Below are positions 1 through 12,157 of a DNA stretch of 64,000 bases, in pieces. Under the pieces are notes generated by a model. That model did no database searches, was not told where the DNA came from, and was given only the letters and a program-made list of their open reading frames with translations. The position numbers and the translations under genes were made by a program. The stretch comes from Apostichopus japonicus (Eukaryota > Echinodermata > Holothuroidea > Aspidochirotida > Stichopodidae): positions 22,554,501 to 22,618,500 of the forward strand of contig NC_092580.1 in the NCBI RefSeq assembly GCF_037975245.1, written 5' to 3'. Within the stretch, counting starts at the first letter, position 1. Every line of letters starts with the position of its first letter.

Positions 1-420
1 AGGCGCCAGCAGTCCATTTGAGTCCGTCAGGGGGGCATCCGCCCCCCCTGACCATATGGACGCTTCGCCACTGCGCGGCGGGGGTGCAGGCCCTAATTCG
101 CCATTAATAATGTAAAAGAGAGTTTTGACATAATTGGACCTCCATGCTTTTTATACATCTACATGAGACATGTCGTTGTTTACATTAGCATCCCGCGGTA
201 TACTGCGCAATTTGAACGGACCGTACGGTACATGATGGCATGCGATGTAATAACCGATGCTTGCTTATATGATATTGACATGAACACGTTGAACGCGCGT
301 TGAAAATTTTGGGTTATTTTTTCAGGCAAGTCGGACAGTTTTGAGGCTTTTCATCCTGGAACGCCATTTTCATGCTCACTGATATGATGTGATATCTGCT
401 GTTTGCGTTACAAATTCGAA
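1..420. other. Left edge, no gene; short GC hairpin
   Basis: No coding exon is recognised. Positions 26-36 (GTCAGGGGGGC) and 41-52 (GCCCCCCCTGAC) form a near-perfect inverted repeat with a 4-nt loop. The sequence is not paralogous to the spacers of the gene array, so the recognisable array homology starts further right. Confidence 0.5.
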
Positions 421-1123
421 CAGGCGCGTAGCGAGGAATTTGCCAAGGGAGGGGCGAAGCCTGTAGGCAAATTATCTAAGCGTAGCGACACCATAGGTTG
501 GCGCGAAGCGTACGAGAAAATTTTGGCCGAAAATGCCTCCCAGATCGCCGGAAATGACACTTCCCAGGCCTTGTAAGTTGCCTCTAAGCACTTTCTATTT
601 TGAAATTACTTAGCGATATCATTTAAAAAAATGCTGAATGGGGGGTGGCGGGCGGTCGCCATCATCCCAAAATGCGTCATGTTCCCCGACGACACGGTCG
701 AGTTCGAGACCAGCCACAGTTGGTTTCATAGCACAATTCTACACATGCGTTATGATAGACCATTTATAGTATATATATAGATCATTAGTGAGAGAGGAAA
801 ATGGAAACGTCAAAAAATGGAGTTGTCGGTGTAAGGGGTAGGGTGAGTCACACTTTTACGAAATCATTGATCCGTCACTGGCTACCCTTCAGCGCTGTAA
901 TGATGTCACTGTTCCTCTTTCTCTTCCCGGTGTCTTCGCGTTTTGCTTTTACTCCCTCTTTTTCTCCTTTTTCTCTCTTTCTTCTTTTCTTTTCCCTTCC
1001 TTCCTCTCCTCCTCCTCTTTTTTCCCCTCTTTTTTCCTTTTTTCTTCTCTTTTTTTTCTCTTCTCTTTTTCTTACCCGGGGGGCGCGCGCCCCCAACGCC
1101 CCCCCCCCCTGGATACGCACCTG
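421..1123 (+). mobile_element. Non-autonomous DNA transposon, hAT-like termini, with internal polypyrimidine tract
   Basis: The left end reads CAGGCGCGTAGCGAGGAATT and the right end, reverse-complemented, reads CAGGTGCGTATCCAGGGG, giving imperfect terminal inverted repeats. The first 250 bases match the element at 40197-40481, and the last part matches 59113-59595 in reverse orientation. About 950-1075 is an almost pure C/T tract. No clear target-site duplication is visible at this copy, so it may be composite or old. Long open frames here come from the C/T tract and are not credible proteins. Confidence 0.65.
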
Positions 1124-3389
1124 TTACACAATTATAGGCTATTCAGCACAAGTTACCTGTCAGATGCTGCCATTTCATGAAGACGGGCCGCGCTCAATGG
1201 TGACGTAACAGGTCCGCCATCTTGAACTTTGACTTGAAAACGAACTTGGTTTATATTATATAAGCTAACAGGAACAGTACGTCTATGACGGCTATCGGTC
1301 TGGACATATATAGTCATCCATTCCAAGGTCTATCTCCATTGTTCGTATTGGACTTGCAAAATCTTTTTTTTATAATACTCATTTTGCACGCTTGGTCTGA
1401 AAGAAGTCACGGTAATTTGTGTGTAAAAGTAAGTTGGCCTGACGTTTCGATCCTAGCAGGATCTTCTTCAGAGGCTAAGTGACGCAGGGACAAAAACACG
1501 CACAGAATACAGACAGGTTGATGAGCATGGTGAACACAGAGAGATAGTTGTAAGGGGATTAGTAAACAAGGGATTTTTACGTTAAATTTGTATAAGAGAT
1601 TACATCACAACCTATTGTCCGTTACTCATCCTCTCTCTCTCGCTCGCTACATATGTCCATCGCCTTAAAAAGTAAATCTGACTTATGTAGCAAAGAAAAT
1701 GAAAAAAAAAAATGTCAGAATATTTTGACGGGAGATAGTAAGCACCTTGATTGCTTTAGGCAATGCGCATGCAGTTAAAAGTAATAGTCAAGTGCTCACA
1801 TCATTGCGTCATGGAAAACTTGCTGTTATTAATCGACTCGGAAGCTCTTAACTGAAGGTCCGTCGCTTCTTCCAAGCCTGCTTTCATACATAGTAATGGT
1901 ATTTCAGTGCTACATATACAACCGAATGCTCCCCTATAAATACGTGTGTCCAACTGTGTGGAGAAATTACGCTTCTCAAAAAGACGAGCTGGGCAAAGTC
2001 TGTCGCCACCACCTCCCGCCGGTATGCTTACACTAGTCTGCTAAAGCCGGATGATAATATCCTTCCATCCTGTGATCGAAGGCAGGATAGTGTCAACAGC
2101 GCCCAAAACACTACCAACTAGCTCTTTCCCCGCTTTCTTTTCTTTATCTTTTAATAGCATTATGAGAATGGAATTTATCGAAAGTGTAAATTTAAAAAGC
2201 GCTTTTCTGAAATTATATATTTCGGGCAATCTTAAGGTAATGAGAAGTCTTTTGAAATTACCAAAAAGAGGCTAATCTTGTACCCCAATATTCAGCATAG
2301 TGAAGTTTGTGATACCTACCAGTACAATCTGGTAAGTTAAGGGATTGGGGAATTTGTTAACTGTTCTGAAACTATGGTCGCATCAAATTCAGACTGGAAT
2401 TGCTCCCTCTTTCTACTGAATTTATTCATCTTGTTATTTCACGTTATTTATTGCCTATAAATACAGTTTTGTTTCTTGTTTTCTTCAATTTTGAAGAGGC
2501 AAGTTCAGAATGCCACAAACTAAACTGCATGCATGTTACAAATGTATTGCACTCTATAAATTTGTGGCGTTTGAAACCAACCCAAACCAACCACTATCGC
2601 GACGAAAATTGTAAATTTGGATTTTCAAGAATTAACAATATCCGCGTGTCGCTTCTAACCTGCAGTAGGTTTAACAGAGGACTTCGGGTATTTTAGAATT
2701 AAGTGAAAGCTGGTTATTGTAGTATTGAGGGTTTAGCAACGAAACAAACCGGTTGTCTTTGGCGAGTACGTAACCTCGCTCCAAAGAGAATCTCTTTGGT
2801 TAGATATCTTTCCTATCAAACACTGCCTGTATTTGGTATCATCTTTGATAAAAACGACAAAATCTTGCTTTGCAAGATTAATAGTGAAGTTTACATATCC
2901 TCCAAATTTGAATGCGAAAACATAGAAAATGATCGGCTTGACGAATGTAGGCCTAAACGTATACTTTAACGTTCAACTCCGAAAGTTGCCGTTCTGCATA
3001 TCACTTAACACTTTTATTGGTTTTTACAGTAACGTCAACACTGCATAAACTTGCCATGTCCTGTAATGTTTTATTCTATTTCTCAAAACGGTACCGAGAG
3101 TGTTAATTATTATTTTAGATCTTTATCGTTTTGCAGGTTTCTGGCAAGTCTGACAAAATCATCCTTCAGCCAATTAACTCAGTTTGTTATTCTCGTCCTA
3201 ACGGTTAAAATGCAATTAAGCGAGATGTTTTAAGACGTTTTAACATGTGCAAGAAGGTAATTTTCAGCTTTTTGCCGTTTCGCTGCTGGGGTAGTGCATC
3301 TTATTAAATCGGTAATTTCATGCAGATATTATCTGTCAAGAAAATGGTACATCATGATCCTGTTATTTCAGTTTTACATTTGATACTTA
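1124..3389. other. Left flank, no recognised gene
   Basis: Apart from the hammerhead-like motif at 1436-1475, nothing recognisable was found. Several 60-100 codon open frames exist (for example 2400-2696 and 2703-2969), but they match no family I know and show no paired splice structure. I did not find this stretch repeated in the other spacers, so it looks like the boundary of the duplicated region. Confidence 0.4.
1436..1475 (-). ncRNA. Hammerhead-ribozyme-like motif of a retroelement tail
   Basis: Read on the minus strand there is a short stem I (AGCC T ... AGGC), the core CTGAAGA, a six-pair stem II hairpin (GATCCT-GCT-AGGATC), then GAAAC followed by GTC. This is the order of a type I hammerhead: CUGANGA, stem II, GAAA, short stem III, UH. 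Helix III would be only the palindrome ACGT with no loop, as in minimal hammerheads thought to act as dimers in Penelope-like elements. One extra A sits between the core and stem II, so catalytic activity is uncertain. A related copy lies at 30141-30184. Confidence 0.4.
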
Positions 3390-6300
3390 ACCTAATTGTC
3401 GTAATTAACTGGAAGTCCCTTCAACCTACCAAAATTCTGGAATGAGTTTCGTATTGTCAAAGTTTGCAACCTGAATATAGACGCGTGATAGCCTTTGTCA
3501 GATACAACAGTGAATAAACAGTAATTAAATGCCACATCATAGCACATGCAACGAATATGCAGTTTTGTAACCTGCCGAGTCATAGTAAAATGCCCTGCGT
3601 TTTGATCAGTACTATATTGGAGGGCTTCGATTAGTTTACAATTATAACATTTCATCATTTTCTTGGCTCTATTTAATTCAGATCCGTTTTGTATCACCCA
3701 AGTTAACAAATTTCCACAGAGGTTGTTTATTTTGATTTGTTGTATTGCAATGTTTACTTAATGAAGCCTCGATAAATTTGACACGATGTTCAACCAATCA
3801 CGATTACGAACGTAGTCTGACGTCATGTCGAACTGTTTATGACTCTGACCATAGGAATTGGAACTTGAAAATAATCAGAGATAATCAGAGAAAGGCAAGG
3901 GGATTTTTCACTCTCTACAATTATATAGGGCCAGGGAGCCGAAAGACTTCTTCCAGCTCCCTGGTGGGGCTGGATCAGTAATGAATGGATGTATTGGTTG
4001 AGTGGGTTGGATTGGTTGCTCTTAACGCTACACTAACAAAACTTATACCATTTGAAAAAATGCATTAAAAGTAGACAATGGTCGCGCATGCTTTACTAAA
4101 CATGTAACATTGCAGTTTTATTCGAAAGAATGCATTATCTATTACCGTCCATGCATTGCCAATCTGCTCTAGGAAGCTGTATATATAGCTATTGTATTGT
4201 ATTGAAGATATATAGTAGTCTACTCTTATTTCAAGCAATAATCGATAGGGTTGGCGACCAAAAGCTGCTTGAAATACCATGGAGTGGTTGTAGCTCCAAA
4301 CATAAAGGTATAATAACATGGCATAGTTTAAGTAATGGACCCAATAATCCTCTTTGGACCTATCGGTTTAACCGCTGTGAACATCTCACGCAAATGAATA
4401 AGAAATACGGTACTTATTCGGTTTAATTGGTTTTCAATTTTCAATTTAAAGGAAAATTTCGGTGATTGAAATAAATTAGGTCAAATCAACTGCTGGAAAT
4501 ATTTGCATCAATGTGATCAAAATCACATCTTTATCGTAATGGGTATGTCGTAGATATGACATTTTAAAATTTGGTGATATTATGTAAATGCATGTAGCAC
4601 TATAGCAGAGTAAATGATGTTACCACGGCAACTACGCAGAAATGTTTTTCTTGTTTTGCTTATCGCACTTTTTATCACGTATAAGAATATAATATTGCAA
4701 GCAGAATTTGCTTTTGTGATAGTTTTTAAATATATTGAAACACTGAAAGCTAAGCAAATATTACAAATGTATAAATTTTCAAGGATAAAGCAACAAAAAG
4801 ATTGTAGTGGAAAAGTGACATAGCTTCTGAAGAATATTAGCCTTAATGACGTTCCAGACCACGTCACCTACGTTACTTGGAGTAATGGAGGGTGGAAGCC
4901 AGTCAAAACGGGTTAGTTTCAATGATCGTATACCGAGTTAGTAACAAATTACTGAGACTGGTTTTCAACTAACAGAGTGGAAGATTTTCTCTTGAAACTC
5001 TATAATTAAGATAAGAGTTACATTGTGTGCAACCGGCAAAGCTTATCGATTTAGGCCTAACGATAACGTCACCTATCAAACACTGATACCAGAGGTTATG
5101 ATTTTCCTTTATTTATTACTCTGATTCTTTTTTGACAGAGATAACTATCTGTTCTATTTTTAATATTTGTGCGTGTGTGTGTTATAGAATTTCGAACTTC
5201 TGATACAGGCCTGAAAGGAACAACTTCAATTGTTAACAATATAATCGTTATATGATATAGCTGCCTAACACTGAATGTGTTCCATTAACATTTTCTCTAA
5301 TTTGTTCCTTTAGTTCTATTTCAAACGATACACTATAGTCTGCTGTTGCGCAATCGACCGCCGATGACCGATGTGATGTTACTAATATAATCACCCGGGT
5401 TAAACATATAAAATGTGTAGGGCTTCATTTGAGTACAAGAATTTACAACTTTAATTTAAGTGTCTATAAGTGATGATTGGGTTGAACAATTCATCTTAGC
5501 CAAAACCGGTTATTCTATGTTCCAAAACATACGTAGACAGAACAGATATATGTTTCACGGACTGACACCTACGAGGTTGATCGCATCGTGCTGAACTTGT
5601 GGCCTCACTGTCTGAGTGTGTTACTGAGAATTAGTTGTCCATCCACACCCCCCCCCCCCCCATAAAAAACAACAACACATTATTGCTTTGGGCAAAAACA
5701 CACGAAATGAGCAGAACTGAACACACGGTTGTGGCATTTATACATCAAACATTATACAGCCTGTGCGTATTTCTTAGAACTTGTTGTCAAAAAAATACTT
5801 TTACACAACATTGCGTTAGATAGAGTCACACGAAATGAGAAGAACTGAATACAGTATTGTGGTTTTGATACATTTAGAGTACGACAAATCAAACCTAAGT
5901 CAGTGATGGACTGTATAAGCTGCAGTGAGATGCGTGCCGTATTCGTCTATTAGCAGAAACTGTGTAAACAGCTGGAAAGGTGTGGCTATAGGTCAATTAT
6001 CACGTTACATATTATTTAGTCACGATTACCTACGCGATTGCTCTTTACAAACCATTATCTCACCATGACACGTTTTCAAATACTTGTATCATGTAATTGT
6101 TTTACGAAAATTTATATTAAATTTACTCTGTAAACCTCTTTAAATCTCTCATAGATATATCTCCCAGACTTGATGGCATACCTGGGAATTATTTCCTTGA
6201 CCAGTTCAAGATTTTTTCCCCCTATTTTTTAACGTGATCTCAACTTAACCGTTCCAGAACAATGAGTTTTCAGATGTCAGGTTGTCATTCTCGGCGGCCA

Positions 6301-7332
6301 GCATGTAGGCGGAGCTAAGAGAAAACTGCCTGTGATTGGTTACTTGGAGCAATCTGTTTATTAATACCGTAGTAAATTTGTTAAGGGAAGTGATTAATTC
6401 CACTAATTGTGAAAAAATTCCCCTAATAGTATTATCCCTAGCTAAAGATTGAGATTTTTGATGATGAAATAAGGAGCCCTGAACTAATTTGCCGGCATTT
6501 TTATATCATGATGATTCAAACATTAAATTGAGAACATAAAATAGAAGAAATCAGCGAAAAGTACAGTGGAATCGTTCATGTTTTTTCTTGAAGTTATCGA
6601 AGTACCCTTTTGACGGCATTACCCGTCAAACATTTTATCAACCTTATAGAGGAAAGATCCGTATTCCACTTCCACACTCTACCGGAAGACCCACGATCCC
6701 ATATTATGACACTTTATAGTGAGTATAAAGTCACAAACAGGATCACTGTCAGATATTTATTAAAAATGTCGTTACTTGAAATCAATTTAATCTCTTACAA
6801 TAAGTAGAATATAGTATAGAGCTTATTAAAATCAGCACAAAAACTGCTGCAAGGCATATGACTCCAACATAATCGCCCTAAATAAAACCAGTAAAAACAC
6901 AACTTATTCATGTTTCTCATAAATAAAGTATTTGATTAATACACGTACATAGGTATATGTTCTAATGCATAATAAATATTGTCGAGATAGGAAAAACTTT
7001 GCAGTAGTTTAGGTTTATACATTAATAACCAACAGTTCTACAGGTTAACATCATGTTGCACTTTTCAATAGGCTCAATGTGAAACTTGCTCTTGTTTAAC
7101 CAGGAGGCACTTGAAAATTGATGCCACCTGTTGGGCAAGATTTCTTGATGTATATTTAAAGCATCTGACACCTACGAAACAATATGCTATTGTTACAACG
7201 TGGTGAGGAAACACAAAAAATTATGGCACCGTATAGAAGCCATCAAAATTGTATAACATTTTAAAGATTTAAAATAACTGGCTGCCGCTATGAAAGACAA
7301 AAATTCGATTAATGAGAAAGCAGACAGAAGCT
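3390..7332. repeat. Paralogous upstream blocks of gene A
   Basis: This stretch is a copy of sequence found in the other spacers. 3390-3835 matches 21640-22060, 39090-39620 and about 60590-60900. 3845-5600 matches 41936-43440 and 60900-62620 but is missing between genes A and B. 5600-7330 matches 22905-25050, 43440-45100 and 62620-64000. It was duplicated together with the genes. No coding exon is seen; the small open frames are not conserved between the paralogous blocks. Confidence 0.7.
3931..3964. repeat. Conserved hairpin CCAGGGAGC...GCTCCCTGG
   Basis: A nine-pair stem with a 16-nt loop containing GAAAGACTTCTTCC. The paralogue at 42059-42092 has a ten-pair stem, and the one at 61011-61044 has a decayed stem. 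Function unknown; it may be a terminus of an old element. Confidence 0.5.
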
Positions 7333-7338
7333 TATATA
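7333..7338 (+). promoter_or_regulatory. Candidate TATA box of gene A
   Basis: TATATA followed by GACCGAACGAAAC lies about 210 bases before the start codon. TATATA followed by GA recurs at nearly the same distance in gene B (25055), with the same downstream bases, and in gene C (45107). Further down, a TTGGCCTCGGTAGATTT block with TGACGTTT is conserved in all three copies. The transcription start is not shown by the sequence. Confidence 0.35.
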
Positions 7339-7544
7339 GACCGAACGAAACCAGACAGTTACCATGCATGACAACTTTTTGAGTGCTCAACGATTTAAAA
7401 TAAATTAAGTCCCAGGTTGGCCTCGGTAGATTTGTGACGTTTCACTGCGTGGGTTGCTTTCTTACAAGTTATTTCCACCAACAGTGGTACTGTCTGTCAT
7501 TTCCATCTATTGCATCGAGACCATCAAAGTGTATAAAAGTCACA

Positions 7545-7631
7545 ATGGAGGATTTTCATCTCTACAGTATCATTTTAAAAATCACCATTTTTGCATCGAT
7601 AGCTCTAAATGCAGCGAACTCTCAAGAATTG
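7545..7631 (+). CDS. Gene A exon 1: signal peptide
   Basis: Residues 1-29, ending in phase 0 at GAATTG before gtaagt. The core IILKITIFASIALNA is a typical hydrophobic signal, with likely cleavage near ANS/Q. Identical in nucleotide sequence to gene B exon 1. Confidence 0.92.
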
Positions 7632-10600
7632 GTAAGTCCGAAATTTTTCTCCATTTTTCCTTCTTGTGTCAGCTGAAAATTCAATTTTGAACTTTCGTGA
7701 AGTTATGGTACAATTTGTCAATCTTTTTTACCCGCCATCTTATTTCTATATTCTGTTTGTTTCAATCGATAATTTTTTTTGAAACATCAAATGCAGATAA
7801 AGTTCTCTTCTAATTGACAGACTTGCTGATAGATTTCTGCCGCTCATTTAGAAGATTCTTAAGAATTATTTTGTGTTTTATCTTTTCTTTTTCATAAAAA
7901 AGCTCCTCATACTTGCATATTTTTTTAAATAATAATTCTTGTGTATCACCCCTTGCCTTCTTTTCTATTTTGCAAGTACATTTCCAAATTCACGCTGCAT
8001 ATTCACAGTTGTCCTATAGGCTACTATCCTGTTTATCTGTCGCTTACTTGAAACTTTCTAAATTGTTACCAATTTTAATCGGTTCACCTACACCTTTCTT
8101 GTATAAACTCACGTTACTTGATGTAGTTGCAAACACAACATTTGTTTTGCTTTAGGTTCGAGTAATATTCTGTGACTTTATTTTGCTATCGTCAATCAAA
8201 ACTCGTTTCCAGACACTATAGTTAATTTTAGGTTATATTATATTAATGCCAGTTCCTATATTTCTATAAAACCTCTCGCCAACATCAACCGTATCTCCAT
8301 TTCCTTATACTTTTACGGTATTTCAATTATGAAATGTGTTACGTCTATACGTCTTGATAGAAAATAAAGTCAAACGTTTTGCTGTTTACCAAAGCTGTAG
8401 AGTATTTAGTTCTCAAAATATGGTTGCAATTAATCAAACTTTCATGTATTAATTATTTTTCAAACGAAAAATAAATCACAAAACAGCAAATTTATTTTTA
8501 TTTCAATCCTGCTGCATAACTTGAAATCAAAACTGAACAATCGTCTAGCGAATGAACACATCTTTTTTTTTTTGGGGGGGGGGGGGGCTAGGGGTACATA
8601 CTAGTACATATATATTTCTTTATGGTTTGCTCTTTCTAATCTCAATCTATTTAGGAAACTAGTTGCATTCAGTTTATCGGTTTACGTTAACAATAACAAT
8701 TACCTCCTATCACGGAGGATCACATCCTTCAAATTTTTAAAATACTTGATTAATCCACGAACAAAATATTCAATGATATTGTTACTTTTTATTCTATATA
8801 CCTTGTATCGGAATATAGATATTTGTGAAGATAACGATTTCTTCTTTGTGACTTTTAAATATCTTTAGAAAATCACTGTTTTTAGAAAAACCCAAAAGTC
8901 AAAAACATTTGGTAAGAGTGTAAATTCAAAATTATGGTAACATTTTCTCAAAATGAGATTAATTAAGTAGAATTATATTAGCTATCACTGCATCTCCCTT
9001 TCCTGGTTTACTACATATTTAACACAGTCAGTTCTACTTCGAGAATTCATAAAAAAGATTCCTTCTATAAAACGTATAAAAAGTATTTCAAACATGTAAA
9101 TGAATATGTTAATAAAATGCTTGATATTAATGTAACAATTTTTGTTCAAGAAGAAACGACTCCTTTAAGTTATCATGTATAAGTAATTATAGTTTCCTCT
9201 TCAATGTAATGTTTTTACTGATTAAACTAATTATCATTTCTTACTACTATTTCAGGCATATTGAAATTTGCACACAAAATACAGACGTAGTTTTAAAACT
9301 TTATAAACTTATGCTACAAAAAATGTATATATTTAGGGGTGTCTTCATCCATACTTAAGAAGTACAAAAAAGGAAGAGGATAAAAAGAGAGAGGGAGATG
9401 TGAAATAGTTTCGAATTCATTGTTAAAAAATCAACAATCGATTTATTCAAACTTAACTTTAATTTCTATATTACATGAATGAAACGTGACTGACATTACA
9501 GATAGGAAAAAAACTTTGAGACTAGATTCATATCTATATCGTACTTTGAGACTAGATTAATATCTATATTTTACTTTGAGACTAGATTCATATCTAAATC
9601 GTTCATTTTGATGGATATTCGGTGAGTGTTCTTCTACTCACAATATTAACTGTAAAATGTTTTAGAACTTACATATTTGTGTGGGGAAAAATATTTTAGT
9701 AATATTGAGCCTTTTGCAGTACCAAGTTTTACTAACTTGCTGAACTATTTTATACATTTATTGATCTTGATATCGCTTTCCTTGTGAGTTGAGTCTTATC
9801 AGACAAAGTTAAGTGTTTTTTCACCTGTTGAAGTTTGGAACCCTCGTCTAGCATTTAGCATGCAAACAGTTTCTAGGCGTTAGAAGATTAACGAACAGTA
9901 ATGATAAATCTTAATTAAAAAAAAAAGGTTTAAAAAAAACCAACTTAGTTCTAAAAACTGTAAAAACTGTTTGTCTCATTTATAATCTACATTTCCCCAC
10001 ATTCTTTCGTATTTTCGTTAAAGTCGTTCTTTGGTTGTATGCATTTTCATTCAGAGTCCCCATTTTGTTATTTTCTGGGGTACTGTAATCAATTTCTTGT
10101 GTCTGTAGTTCATGAAGAATGACAAGTAGATACAGATTGCTTTACATATTCAGTCCTTTTTACTAATATATTTTGTGGGTGCAGGGGGATAACTTAGAGC
10201 ATATTGACATATTTGAACACCGTGTTAACTTTCTCCCTAGCTGTGAAGTTTTATTAACATCATGATGACGAAAAACGCATGAAAATATTAACATATCAGC
10301 AAACGTACGTTATAACGGCATATGTTATTTTTAATAACTCAAAAATGATAAAAAGATAAATAAAAATAAAAAACATTGCCGTTTTTATTCGAAAGAGTTG
10401 AAAGTGTGTGTCATTCACATTTCTTATTTGATCGAAACACAGCCATACTTTCGATTACCGTATTTCGAAGATGCTTTCCGACATGTTCTTGCAAAATAAT
10501 ATAAATTAAAACAACCTGAATTTCCTGCATCTATTGAAATGAACACAGGACTTCACATATTTTAATTCCTATATTGTATTTTGGCGGTTGAATGCTTCTA

Positions 10601-12098
10601 TTTTGTTAAAAGCGTTATTATTGACAAAGAAAATGTCTGTCCTCCTTTAATGAGCGGATTGTCACTCAGACCAGCAAGTGATTACATCTTTTTCACTACA
10701 CAATGTTTGAACGATGCATATCTACCCATCACCCCCAATTTTCCCTTCAACCCAATCTATCATACCTTCAAAAGAGTATTTCAACGCCGTATGTCATTTT
10801 CGATCCATATCGTTCATTACAGGAGTTTATTATGACTCTATACGAAATATCCGAGTAAACTTACTAGAGCAAATCTTTAATGTAAATGTTAATATTTTAT
10901 CTTCCATTTAATAATTTCAAAGATATCGAAGATTGATACTGAAAATTTTAATTTTTGTAGTTAATTATTTTATATCACTCACTCCATTCACCTAATACTT
11001 ATGAAGAATGTCTTCGCCTCAATGTTACGTCTTTTCTAAGTTTATACTTATTATACTAACAGCAGGCAGTTTCCAACTATACTAGTGTGTATAGACGTTT
11101 GGTTTCAATCCTAAACAGTGACAGAATAGCTTTTTAAGTAGCCGACGTTACCTCCTCCTTCTCAGTATTATCATTCAAACATGATATTTCATTCAGAGGC
11201 ATATCTTTAAAAATATCTTTTCCTTCGATATTAACTGTTCCCGCCTACCTAAATATAGATACATTATTATGCGGTATGCTGAGGTTGGTCACTAGATATA
11301 CTGGCAAATTCTATCCCGATCCTTTAATTTAGTTTTTACGATAACATTACAACTTGTATAAAATGTTTGTAAGTGAGAGAAAAGATGTTAAAAAACTGTA
11401 AAAACAAATTTTAAATTAAAACAATCCAAAAACAAACTAAGAACCAATTAAAATGAAAAAAGTCTCTCGTCAATTGTTTTACAGCGGTTGGTATACAGAG
11501 AAACAGTTTGATGTTCCCACAGGTAATTGTGCCAATAATTGTGGAATAATTCTGGATAAGCTGACGACATGAGAATGACACGTTAACTTATCACGATAAA
11601 ATGAGCTGTATATTTTTTATATGAAAAGGGTCATCTTATCAAAATTTAGCTATAAAACCTTATATCTTAATATATTCTTAATATATATAGCTATGAATAT
11701 TATCATTCGAATATCAACGAAATAATTCGCATCGTACTGGTTGAAATATACTGGTTCAATATTTATCTCATGCTACCCTGCCCGCTTTTATATTTCCAGG
11801 AGTTTATTTGCCTCAAGTTTCCGTCTTTTTGAAAGTTCGAATTTATTTCTTATTCCTACAGAATGCATTCACCGTTACTCGTGTATACATTGAAACAACT
11901 TTATCAAAAGTGCACTTAAAATCTACATAAATGATCATTTTGGATTAAAGAATCGTTATAATACTGACAGACTGAAGAAAAGAAATGTCAGCATTTTTTT
12001 TCTGTTGTCAGTAGTAGCTTAAAAAATGCAAACATTAAATAACATATGTTATGATATTTTTCTTCAATGTAGATTTGTGTCCTTCTATCCTGATAGAT

Positions 12099-12157
<59 letters not shown>

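Noticed and set aside
801-1208. 135-codon open frame rich in Phe, Leu, Ser and Pro, plus mirror frames at 875-1120 and 59081-59439
   Set aside because: They arise from the C/T or A/G tract inside transposon-derived sequence and match no protein family.
7532-7538. TATAAAA just before the gene A start codon
   Set aside because: It is too close to the ATG and is absent from B and C, where the site reads differently.
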